From contig JAKVKZ010000038.1 in the NCBI GenBank assembly GCA_022484565.1, forward strand, positions 1-32,293: a stretch of 32,293 nt of DNA. The letters run 5' to 3'. Within the stretch, counting starts at the first letter, position 1. Each line of letters starts with the position of its first letter. The position numbers and the translations under genes were made by a program. This document shows, piece after piece, positions 25,064-32,293 of the stretch. Source of the stretch: Muribaculaceae bacterium (GTDB lineage Bacteria > Bacteroidota > Bacteroidia > Bacteroidales > Muribaculaceae). The notes beneath the pieces were generated by a model. It did no database searches. It saw nothing but the letters and a program-made list of their open reading frames with translations, and had not been told where the DNA came from.

Positions 25064-26272
25064 ATGGAAAAAGAAAAAGTCGTTTTAGCATATAGTGGTG
25101 GTCTTGACACCTCATTTTGTGTGAAATATTTAAGCGAGGATTGCGGTTATGAAGTTTACACCGCTATCGCCAACACTGGTGGTTTCAGCCCCGAAGAACT
25201 TAAGGAAAAGGAAGAGCGTGCTATGGCTCTTGGAGCTACTAAGCATGTCACTCTTGATGTCACTAAGGAATACTATGAGAAAAGTATCCGCTTCATGGTT
25301 TTCGGTAACGTGCTCCGTAATGGCACATATCCTATTTCTGTAAGTTCTGAGCGCACTTTCCAGGCTATCGCTATTATCAACTATGCCAAGAGCATTGGCG
25401 CTTCTGCTGTGGCTCACGGCAGCACAGGTGCCGGCAACGATCAGGTACGTTTTGATTTGACTTTCCAGATTCTTGCACCCGACATTAAGATTATAGCTCC
25501 TACGCGCGACATGACTTTGACTCGTGAGTACGAAATAGATTATCTAAAGAAGCATGGTTTCCATGCTGATTTTAAAAAGATGGAATATTCCATCAATAAA
25601 GGTCTTTGGGGTACCAGTATAGGTGGCAAGGAAACTCTCGTGAGCAACGAGACATTGCCTGAAGAGGCTTATCCAACCCAGATGACTGCAAAATCCGATT
25701 CCCGTATTTCCATTGATTTTGAACAAGGTGAAATTTCTGCCGTAAATGGCAAAAAGTTCACTGACAAGGTCGCTGCTATTCAGGAACTCGAAAAGATTGT
25801 AGGCCCCTACGCCCTTGGCCGCGACATGCACATCGGCGACACTATTATCGGTATCAAAGGCCGTGTAGGGTTCGAGGCTGGTGCTCCTATACTTATAATT
25901 GCTGCACATAAGATGCTTGAGAAGCACACTCTTACCAAATGGCAGCAATATTGGAAAGACCAGATTGGTACTTGGTATGGCATGTTCCTGCACGAGGCTC
26001 AGTATCTTGAACCGGTTATGCGCGACATGGAGGCTTTCCTGCTTTCTTCACAGCGCAATGTGAACGGACGTGTCCTTATCGACCTCAAACCTTATCGTTA
26101 TGTCCTTGTAGGTGTCGAAAGTGATTTTGACCTTATGAAAACTGACTTTGGTGAATATGGCGAAATCAATAAGGCTTGGAATGCCGACGACATGAAGGGC
26201 TTTACTAAGATTCTTGCCAATCAGATGAAGATTTATTATAACAATCAGATTAAGAACGGTAAAATTAAATGA
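25064..26272 (+). CDS. argG: Argininosuccinate synthase
   Basis: A 402-residue enzyme joining citrulline and aspartate with ATP to give argininosuccinate, in the cytoplasm. The N-type ATP pyrophosphatase loop AYSGGLDTS is at 9-17. Further conserved stretches are AHGSTGAGNDQVRF and YSINKGLWGTSIGGKE. The length is normal. Its final bases overlap the next start as ATGA, so argC is translationally coupled to it. No argH (the next enzyme in order) or argF is in the window. Confidence 0.97.
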   Translation: MEKEKVVLAYSGGLDTSFCVKYLSEDCGYEVYTAIANTGGFSPEELKEKEERAMALGATKHVTLDVTKEYYEKSIRFMVFGNVLRNGTYPISVSSERTFQAIAIINYAKSIGASAVAHGSTGAGNDQVRFDLTFQILAPDIKIIAPTRDMTLTREYEIDYLKKHGFHADFKKMEYSINKGLWGTSIGGKETLVSNETLPEEAYPTQMTAKSDSRISIDFEQGEISAVNGKKFTDKVAAIQELEKIVGPYALGRDMHIGDTIIGIKGRVGFEAGAPILIIAAHKMLEKHTLTKWQQYWKDQIGTWYGMFLHEAQYLEPVMRDMEAFLLSSQRNVNGRVLIDLKPYRYVLVGVESDFDLMKTDFGEYGEINKAWNADDMKGFTKILANQMKIYYNNQIKNGKIK

Positions 26273-27237
26273 TTAAAGCAGGTATCATAGGAGGTGCTGG
26301 CTACACTGCCGGTGAACTCATCCGTTTGTTGCTCAACCATCCGGATGTCACTTTGTCGTGGGTTTCAAGCTCAAGTAATGCGGGCAATCGTGTTGATAAT
26401 GTGCATCAGGGCATCATCGGCGACACTGATTTGATGTTTATTTCTGAGGCTCCGCTCGACACTATTGACGTGCTGTTCTGTTGTACTCCTCATGGTGACA
26501 CTCGTCAGTTTATGGAAAGCCACGAAATTCCTGAGGACTTGCGCATCATCGACCTTTCCACTGATTATCGCCATCAGGATGGCACTCACGATTTTGTGTA
26601 TGGACTTCCTGAACTCAACCGCGATGCAATCAGCCACAGTCATCATGTAGCCAACCCAGGATGTTTTGCCACGGCAATTCAGTTGGCATTGCTCCCTATG
26701 GCTTCTGCTGGCCTTCTTAATTCTGATGTTCAGGTTAATGCCATCACTGGCAGCACAGGCGCAGGTGTGAAGCCTGCTCCTGCTTCTCATTTTTCTTGGC
26801 GCAATGGCAATGTGTCGATTTACAAGCCGTTCCGTCACCAGCATCTTGATGAGATTCGCCAGTCGATATCCCAGCTTCAGCCTGGATTCAGTTCGAGCAT
26901 TAATTTTCTGCCTGTCCGTGGGTGCTTTGCTCGTGGTATTTTTGCCACTGCTTACCTCGATTCCGACATCTCGCTTGATGATGCCCGCACCCTTTATGAT
27001 GATTTCTACGGTGACCAATGTTTTACTTTTGTCACTGATAAGATGCCCGACCTTAAGGATGTCGTCAACACCAATAAGTGTATTCTCCATCTTATTAAAG
27101 AGGATGGGAAACTGCTGATTGTTTCTGTTATCGATAATTTGCTGAAGGGAGCTTCAGGTCAGGCGGTTCATAACATGAATTTGATTTTCGACTTGCCTGA
27201 ACGTACTGGTTTGGTGCTGAAGTCGAGCGCATTCTAA
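26269..27237 (+). CDS. argC: N-acyl-gamma-glutamyl-phosphate reductase
   Basis: A 322-residue NADPH-dependent reductase that makes N-acylglutamate semialdehyde. The nucleotide-binding start IIGGAGYTAGELIRLL and catalytic C132 in ANPGCFATAIQL are intact, as are GSTGAGVKP and SFRHQH-like segments (FRHQHLDEI). The start ATG overlaps the argG stop. The substrate may be succinylated rather than acetylated in this lineage. The gap to argD is 13 bases. Confidence 0.96.
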   Translation: MIKAGIIGGAGYTAGELIRLLLNHPDVTLSWVSSSSNAGNRVDNVHQGIIGDTDLMFISEAPLDTIDVLFCCTPHGDTRQFMESHEIPEDLRIIDLSTDYRHQDGTHDFVYGLPELNRDAISHSHHVANPGCFATAIQLALLPMASAGLLNSDVQVNAITGSTGAGVKPAPASHFSWRNGNVSIYKPFRHQHLDEIRQSISQLQPGFSSSINFLPVRGCFARGIFATAYLDSDISLDDARTLYDDFYGDQCFTFVTDKMPDLKDVVNTNKCILHLIKEDGKLLIVSVIDNLLKGASGQAVHNMNLIFDLPERTGLVLKSSAF

Positions 27238-27250
27238 CTTTATTTTTGCA

Positions 27251-28372
27251 ATGAAATTATTTGACGTATATCCTCTTTTCGATGTCGAGATTGTGCGTGG
27301 CAAAGGCTGCTTTACTTACGACACGAAAGGAACAGAATATCTTGACCTTTATGGTGGTCATGCCGTGATTGCGGTTGGCCATTGCCATCCGCATTATGTG
27401 AAATGTGTGGAAGAACAGCTTGAAAAGTTGCCTTTCTATTCCAATTCTGTAATCAATTCTCTTCAGTCGAAGTTTGCTGAGCGTCTCGGCAAGATAAATG
27501 GCTACGATGATTACAATCTTTTCCTGATTAATTCAGGAGCTGAGGCTAATGAGAATGCTTTGAAATTGGCTTCGTTCGTAACTGGTCGCAAGCGTGTTTT
27601 ATCGTTTGGAAAGGCTTTTCATGGGCGGACATCGCTTGCTGTGGAGGTTACTGACAATCCTAAAATTGTAGCCCCGGTCAATCATAGCGGCAACGTTACT
27701 TTTGTGCCGTTTAATGATATTGAGGCTGTCCGCAAGGAAATATCCAAGGGCGATGTTTGCGCTGTAATTATCGAAGGCATTCAGGGTGTCGGTGGAATTA
27801 GAATCCCTGATGATGAATTCCTCCGTCAGCTTCGTGCAGAATGTGATGCAAATGGTGTTGTGCTGATTCTTGATGAAATCCAATCGGGTTATGGCCGTAC
27901 AGGTAAGTTCTATGCTCATCAGCATGCTGGAATCAGGGCTGACATTGTCACTATGGCTAAAGGTATAGCTAATGGCTTCCCTATGGGAGCTTTAGCAATA
28001 AATCCTGCCTACAAGCCTGCTTTTGGTATGTTGGGCACTACTTTCGGCGGAAATCATCTTGCATGTGCAGCTGCTCTTGCTGTGCTCGACATTTTCGAAA
28101 GTGAGCATCTCGTTGAGAATGCTGCTTCTGTTGGTGGCCATCTGCTTGATGAGTTGAAAAAATTGCCGCAAATCAAGGAGGTACGTGGACGTGGCTTGAT
28201 GATTGGCTTGGAATTTGACCAGCCTGTTAAGGATTTGCGCCTCCGCCTTCTGCATGAGCAGCATGTGTTTACTGGTGCTTCGGGCACAAATGTCCTTAGG
28301 CTGCTCCCTCCGCTTGTTCTCACCCGTGAACTTGCCGATGAGTTCGTCTGCCGGTTGAAGAAGGTCCTTTGA
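27251..28372 (+). CDS. argD: N-acylornithine aminotransferase (acetyl-/succinylornithine)
   Basis: A 373-residue class III PLP aminotransferase that converts N-acylglutamate semialdehyde and glutamate to N-acylornithine. The PLP lysine is K237 in VTMAKGIANGFPMGA; ILDEIQSGYGRTG and NSGAEANENALKLA are the other family signatures. Its place after argC makes it the arginine enzyme rather than a GABA or ornithine aminotransferase. Succinylornithine as substrate is expected for Bacteroidota but is not readable from sequence. Confidence 0.95.
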   Translation: MKLFDVYPLFDVEIVRGKGCFTYDTKGTEYLDLYGGHAVIAVGHCHPHYVKCVEEQLEKLPFYSNSVINSLQSKFAERLGKINGYDDYNLFLINSGAEANENALKLASFVTGRKRVLSFGKAFHGRTSLAVEVTDNPKIVAPVNHSGNVTFVPFNDIEAVRKEISKGDVCAVIIEGIQGVGGIRIPDDEFLRQLRAECDANGVVLILDEIQSGYGRTGKFYAHQHAGIRADIVTMAKGIANGFPMGALAINPAYKPAFGMLGTTFGGNHLACAAALAVLDIFESEHLVENAASVGGHLLDELKKLPQIKEVRGRGLMIGLEFDQPVKDLRLRLLHEQHVFTGASGTNVLRLLPPLVLTRELADEFVCRLKKVL

Positions 28373-28417
28373 TTGGGCATGGATATTGTCGTTATTTGAG
28401 TAAATTCTTATAGTGTA

Positions 28418-29209
28418 ATGAAAATAGGTATAATTGGAGCAGGAAACATGGGCGGTGCAATTGCCCGTGGACTGGCTGCCGGCAATCTTGTCGATGCTGC
28501 CGACATAGCTGTGGCATGTCCTGACCGTCATGGCGAACTCGAATCTATTCGAAGTTCTAATTCTGATATTGTCACCACAACTGTCAATGCTGAAGCTGCT
28601 AAGAATGCCGATTTGGTTATTGTGGCAGTAAAGCCATGGCTACTCGATTCAGTTATGGCTGAACTGAAGCCGGTTCTTGATTTCTCACGTCAGATGCTTG
28701 CTTCGGTTGTAGCTGGCGTGCCGTTGTCGCACCTTGCTGAATTCGGGTTGGCTACAAGTGACAAGCCTGTCGTGTTCCGCCTTATTCCTAACATTGCCAT
28801 TGCTGTGCATGAAAGCATGACATTCGTTTCTGCCTTGAATGCATCGGCTGACCAGATTGATTCTCTCACTTCCATCTTCAATGAGCTTGGCAAAACCATG
28901 GTCGTTGAGGAGCGCCTTATGGTTGCCGGCACTGCGCTTGCCTCATGTGGTATCGCTTATGCGTTGCGTTACGTCCGTGCGGCTGCTGAGGGTGGTGTGG
29001 AACTCGGATTTTATGCGGATCAGGCCAAGGAAATCGTTATGCAGACCATGCTTGGCGCTGTGAAGGTGCTTGAATCCACAGGTAATAATCCAGAGGTTGA
29101 GATTGACAAAGTCACCACTCCTGGCGGAATCACCATAAAAGGACTTAATGCAATGGAAGCGGCAGGTTTCACAAATTCTGTGATTGCTTCGCTGAAGGCT
29201 TCTGTCTGA
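28418..29209 (+). CDS. proC: Pyrroline-5-carboxylate reductase
   Basis: A 263-residue NAD(P)H-dependent reductase forming proline in the last step of its synthesis. The Rossmann motif MKIGIIGAGNMGGAIARGL opens the protein. The C-terminal dimerisation segment carries the family pattern VTTPGGITIKGLNAMEAAGF. It follows argD by 45 bases, tying proline and arginine synthesis together in one cluster. proA and proB are not here. Confidence 0.96.
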   Translation: MKIGIIGAGNMGGAIARGLAAGNLVDAADIAVACPDRHGELESIRSSNSDIVTTTVNAEAAKNADLVIVAVKPWLLDSVMAELKPVLDFSRQMLASVVAGVPLSHLAEFGLATSDKPVVFRLIPNIAIAVHESMTFVSALNASADQIDSLTSIFNELGKTMVVEERLMVAGTALASCGIAYALRYVRAAAEGGVELGFYADQAKEIVMQTMLGAVKVLESTGNNPEVEIDKVTTPGGITIKGLNAMEAAGFTNSVIASLKASV

Positions 29210-29240
29210 ATTTTTTCACTCATAAAACCATTTTAATATC

Positions 29241-29633
29241 ATGTCGGTTAATAAAGTCATATTGATTGGAAATGTTGGCAAGGACCCTGATGTTCGTTAT
29301 CCGAGTCAAGGTCATGCTGTGGCAACTTTTTCACTTGCCACCACTGAACGTGGCTACACCAATGCCCAGGGAGCGCAGATTCCTGAGCGTACGGAATGGC
29401 ATAATATTGTGATGTGGGGCCGTCATGCCGAACTTGCTGAAAAATACATTCGTAAGGGTTCAATGCTCTATATCGAGGGAAAGTTACGCACACGCGTGTG
29501 GGAGGATAAGAACAGCATTAAGCGTTATGTTACTGAAATTTACGTCGATAATTTCGACTTTTTGAACCGTCGCGTTGATTCCGCTGCTCCTCAGGTGCCG
29601 CAACCTCAGCCACAACAACCGCAAAATCAGTGA
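29241..29633 (+). CDS. ssb: Single-stranded DNA-binding protein (no acidic C-terminal tip)
   Basis: A 130-residue SSB with a complete OB fold (about 1-112): MSVNKVILIGNVGKDPDVRY, PERTEWHNIVMWGRHAELAEKYI and LYIEGKLRTRVWED are the conserved segments. After residue 112 comes only a short Pro/Gln tail ending PQNQ. The usual acidic DDDIPF-like tip, which recruits replication and repair partners, is absent. It may be a second SSB with a special role, or the tip may be lost or replaced in this lineage. It stands 31 bases after proC and 13 bases before mtaB. Confidence 0.93.
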   Translation: MSVNKVILIGNVGKDPDVRYPSQGHAVATFSLATTERGYTNAQGAQIPERTEWHNIVMWGRHAELAEKYIRKGSMLYIEGKLRTRVWEDKNSIKRYVTEIYVDNFDFLNRRVDSAAPQVPQPQPQQPQNQ

Positions 29634-29646
29634 GGATTTATATTGC

Positions 29647-30966
29647 ATGATGATTGATAGTGGCCCTTCTTCCTGCAACCGTACTGTGGATTTTGTTACG
29701 CTTGGGTGCAAACTTAATTTTGCTGAGTCAGCAACTATTGGCGAGCAGCTTGCTAAGCGTGGCTATCGTCGTGCCTCTGAGGATGAAGTGCCTGATGTTT
29801 GCGTTGTAAATACTTGTTCAGTCACTGAACTTGCTGACAAAAAGTGCCGTCAGCACATCCGCCAGCTAATAAAGAAATATCCTGAAGCATTGATTGTTGT
29901 CACTGGCTGTTATGCACAGCTTGAAAGCAGTGAGATTGCTGCGATTGACGGTGTGGATATTGTGCTTGGCAGTGACCATAAGGCTGAAATTCCCGATTTC
30001 ATTGATAGTTGGTTCTCCAGCCATAAAAAACAGGTTGAGGTAACTCCTACAAAAGATATTCGCATTTTCACTCCTTCCTGTTCCCGTGGTGACCGTACCC
30101 GCTATTTCCTGAAAGTGCAGGATGGTTGCGATTACTATTGCACATATTGCACAATTCCAATGGCGCGTGGAAGAAGTCGCAGTGGCTCTATGGAGAGTCT
30201 TGTGCGTCAAGCCGAACAAGTCGCTGCCGATGGCGGTAGGGAAATTGTGATTGCAGGTGTCAATATAGGCGATTTTGGAAAGGGAACAGATGAAAGTATT
30301 ATCGACCTTCTTCGCCGTCTTGATGAAGTTAAAGGCATAGAGCGTTATCGCATATCTTCTCTTGAACCTGACCTTCTAACGGATGAAATTATCCGTTTTG
30401 TTGCTTCCTCGCGGGCATTCATGCCTCATTTCCATATTCCTCTTCAGTGTGGCAGTGATGATGTGTTGAAATTGATGCGCCGTCATTACGACAGTGCTCT
30501 TTTTGCTGAAAAGGTACACCTTATCCGCCAGCTTATTCCTGATGCCTTTATAGGAGTTGACGTAATGGCTGGAACGCGTGGCGAGACCCCAGAACTTTTC
30601 CTTCAGTCTTTCGATTTCATTTCTTCTCTTGATGTCACCCGCCTTCATGTCTTTCCTTATTCGGAGCGTCCTGGCACTATGGCATTGCGGATTCCTTACA
30701 TTGTCAGTCAAAAGGTGAAGAACGAGAGGGTGGAAGAATTGATTGATCTTTCTGACAGGAAACTTCGTGATTTTATCGGCAGGTACATTGGTACTGTTCG
30801 TCCTGTCCTTTTTGAACAGCCTCACGAGGGAAAACCTATGCATGGCTTTACTGATAATTATATTAAGGTGGAGGTGCCGCCTGATGAAAGTCTTGTTAAT
30901 ACTGTTGGCAATGTGCGTCTCCTTAGGCTGCGTTCTGATGATATTGTTGAGGGTGAAATAGTATAA
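29647..30966 (+). CDS. mtaB: tRNA t6A37 methylthiotransferase MtaB
   Basis: A 439-residue radical-SAM enzyme that adds a methylthio group to t6A37 of tRNA (ms2t6A). I start at the ATG at 29647; an earlier open stretch overlaps ssb. The N-terminal UPF0004 domain carries the second cluster cysteines C21, C57 and C88. The radical-SAM motif CxxxCxxC is C161, C165 and C168 in GCDYYCTYC. A TRAM-like domain closes the protein. The LGCKLNFAES start points to MtaB rather than MiaB or RimO. Five bases separate it from the acyltransferase gene. Confidence 0.93.
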   Translation: MMIDSGPSSCNRTVDFVTLGCKLNFAESATIGEQLAKRGYRRASEDEVPDVCVVNTCSVTELADKKCRQHIRQLIKKYPEALIVVTGCYAQLESSEIAAIDGVDIVLGSDHKAEIPDFIDSWFSSHKKQVEVTPTKDIRIFTPSCSRGDRTRYFLKVQDGCDYYCTYCTIPMARGRSRSGSMESLVRQAEQVAADGGREIVIAGVNIGDFGKGTDESIIDLLRRLDEVKGIERYRISSLEPDLLTDEIIRFVASSRAFMPHFHIPLQCGSDDVLKLMRRHYDSALFAEKVHLIRQLIPDAFIGVDVMAGTRGETPELFLQSFDFISSLDVTRLHVFPYSERPGTMALRIPYIVSQKVKNERVEELIDLSDRKLRDFIGRYIGTVRPVLFEQPHEGKPMHGFTDNYIKVEVPPDESLVNTVGNVRLLRLRSDDIVEGEIV

Positions 30967-30971
30967 TCGTA

Positions 30972-31919
30972 ATGAGTGAGAAAGTTCAAAATATAGTTTA
31001 TGCTCCGTTGGGCTTGTTTTTGCATGCTGTTGCCTTGCTGCCTTTGCGGGCGCTCTATGCTTTTGCCGACTTTCTCTTTTTTGTTGTCTATTACTTGCTC
31101 CGTTATCGTAGGAGTATTGCATTAAAAAATATACGTGACAGCTTTCCGGAAAAAAGTGATTTGGAATGCCGTAAGATTTGCCGCGATTTCTATCGGCATT
31201 TTGCCGATTACTTTGTAGAAACTATCAAGTTGCTTCATATAAGTGATGATGAGATGAGGCGTCGTATGGAGTTCCGTAATGTGGAATTTATAGATGAATG
31301 TCTTGATAGCGGTCGTTCTGCAGTGGTTTATCTCGGCCATTATGGAAATTGGGAATGGGTTACCTCAATCACTTTGTGGAGCCGTCACACCGACCGCAGC
31401 AAGGTGCTCTTCACTCAGGTGTACCGACCATTAAATAATCAGTGGTTCGACCGTTTTTTCCTGAGATTACGTGGGCGTTTTCATTCTGTAGGTTTCCCGA
31501 AAAAGACGGTTTTCCGTAGTTTGCTTACGCTTAAGCGTGATGGCATTTTAAGTGTGACTGGGTTTATGAGCGACCAGCATCCGAGCATAAATGACCAAGA
31601 CCATGTTGTCCGTTTTCTCAATCATGACACTGCCTTGATTACTGGTACTGAAATATTGGCACGCCGTCTTGATAATGAGGTCCTTTATTTTGATGTCGCT
31701 AAACCTTCGCGTGGGCATTATGTGTGTACAATCCGCAAGATTGCCACTGACCCAAATGCCGTTCATCCATTTTATATAACCGACCGCTATGCGCGTCTTT
31801 TGCAGGCCGATATAGTTTCTGACCCTTCAATTTGGTTGTGGACTCACAATCGTTGGAAGCACAAGGTGAAGTCTGCTTCGCCTTTGTCGGACGTTGATAA
31901 GGAGATTGAAAATGAATAA
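30972..31919 (+). CDS. Lipid A biosynthesis acyltransferase (LpxL/HtrB-type)
   Basis: A 315-residue inner-membrane acyltransferase of the LpxL/HtrB/MsbB family. A hydrophobic segment near residues 10-43 anchors it. The catalytic H-x4-E is H123 and E128 in LGHYGNWEW. The segment FMSDQHPS and the final WLWTHNRWKHK are family signatures. It should add a secondary fatty acid to lipid A or a related lipid. Bacteroidota usually have one such gene for penta-acylated lipid A, so this may be it. The next gene starts inside its last codons. Confidence 0.9.
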   Translation: MSEKVQNIVYAPLGLFLHAVALLPLRALYAFADFLFFVVYYLLRYRRSIALKNIRDSFPEKSDLECRKICRDFYRHFADYFVETIKLLHISDDEMRRRMEFRNVEFIDECLDSGRSAVVYLGHYGNWEWVTSITLWSRHTDRSKVLFTQVYRPLNNQWFDRFFLRLRGRFHSVGFPKKTVFRSLLTLKRDGILSVTGFMSDQHPSINDQDHVVRFLNHDTALITGTEILARRLDNEVLYFDVAKPSRGHYVCTIRKIATDPNAVHPFYITDRYARLLQADIVSDPSIWLWTHNRWKHKVKSASPLSDVDKEIENE

Positions 31920-32293
31920 AAAAGTTGCTGTCATAATTCTTAATTGGAATGGTGCCGCTCTTTTGCGTCGGTACCTTCCCACAGTGTGTGCCACCACAAA
32001 CAGTGAGTTGGCCGATGTGATTGTTGCCGACAACGGCAGCACCGACAATTCCCTTGCTGTTCTTGCCGATGAATTTCCGCAGGTGAAGGTTATAAAGTTC
32101 TCTGAAAATTATGGATTCGCCGAAGGCTATAACCGTGCGCTTGATGCTACCCGCTATCCTTACACTGTTTTGCTGAATTCCGATGTCGCCACATCTCCGG
32201 GCTGGGTTGAACCGCTTCTTTCTTATTGCGAAAGTCATCCTGAAGTGGCTGCTTGTCAGCCTAAAATCCTTTCCGACGTTGACCATAGTCGTT
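31912..32293 (+). CDS. Glycosyltransferase family 2, 5' part (runs off the right edge)
   Basis: The first 127 codons of a GT-A fold glycosyltransferase. The opening VAVIILNWNGAALL, the ADNGSTDNS segment that binds the nucleotide, and LLNSDVATSPGW with the DxD-like aspartate are typical of GT2, particularly the rhamnosyltransferase-like group in cell-surface polysaccharide synthesis. The ATG at 31912 overlaps the acyltransferase end by eight bases, so the two are coupled. The pairing of a lipid A acyltransferase with a GT2 suggests an envelope role; the sugar is unknown. Confidence 0.88.
   Translation, partial: MNKKVAVIILNWNGAALLRRYLPTVCATTNSELADVIVADNGSTDNSLAVLADEFPQVKVIKFSENYGFAEGYNRALDATRYPYTVLLNSDVATSPGWVEPLLSYCESHPEVAACQPKILSDVDHSR

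Noticed and set aside
29575..29646. Upstream extension of the MtaB frame
   Set aside because: It overlaps the end of ssb; the ATG at 29647 gives the expected N-terminus.
31699..32286. 195-codon antisense frame at the right edge
   Set aside because: It is opposite the acyltransferase end and the GT2 start, whose motifs are clear on the + strand.

Overview
The window reads as chromosomal DNA of a gut-type Bacteroidales (Bacteroidota). The grounds are Bacteroidota-style promoters (TTTG, 19-21 bases, TAnnTTTG), a lipoprotein beta-mannanase with an acidic stretch after the lipid cysteine, the gene order GH26 / mannosylglucose phosphorylase / symporter / cellobiose 2-epimerase known from Bacteroides fragilis, and the argR / GNAT / argG / argC / argD / proC cluster. 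Muribaculaceae or Prevotellaceae would fit, but I cannot fix the genus from sequence alone.

Region 1 (1-10513, + strand) is the downstream part of a beta-mannan utilisation locus. It holds the end of one GH26 mannanase, a second closely related GH26 lipoprotein, a secreted GH3 beta-glycosidase, a periplasmic GH26, a GH130 mannosylglucose phosphorylase, a GPH-family sugar symporter, a cellobiose/mannobiose 2-epimerase and a class I mannose-6-phosphate isomerase. Together they describe a route: surface and periplasmic mannanases cut mannan to mannobiose, the symporter imports it, the epimerase turns it into mannosyl-glucose, and GH130 splits this with phosphate into mannose-1-phosphate and glucose. 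A SusC/SusD pair is not in the window and would be expected to the left. A terminator hairpin sits between the GH130 gene and the symporter gene, and another closes the cluster.

Region 2 (10514-12254, mainly - strand) holds tRNA-Asp(GTC) with a consensus promoter and terminator, an intergenic stretch of about 470 bases rich in inverted repeats, and asnA (ammonia-dependent asparagine synthetase) with its own promoter and terminator.

Region 3 (12422-16276, + strand) holds two secreted cysteine-ladder leucine-rich-repeat proteins with a shared C-terminal module like a type IX sorting domain. The second contains an internal duplication and a 63-bp tandem repeat.

Region 4 (16339-20393, + strand) is a tight run of housekeeping genes: tcdA, a LolD-like ABC ATPase, a NigD-like lipoprotein, a DUF3467 protein and cysS, ending in a 16-bp-stem terminator.

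Region 5 (20441-29209, + strand) begins with a 1056-residue sensor histidine kinase with a periplasmic amino-acid-type solute-binding domain and four PAS-like segments. The arginine cluster follows: argR, a GNAT that is the best candidate for the first acylglutamate step, argG, argC, argD and proC. A candidate ARG box lies before argR.

Region 6 (29241-32293, + strand) holds a single-strand-binding protein without the usual acidic tip, the tRNA methylthiotransferase MtaB, an LpxL/HtrB-type acyltransferase and the start of a GT2 glycosyltransferase that runs off the right edge. No CRISPR array, intact insertion sequence or phage gene was seen.
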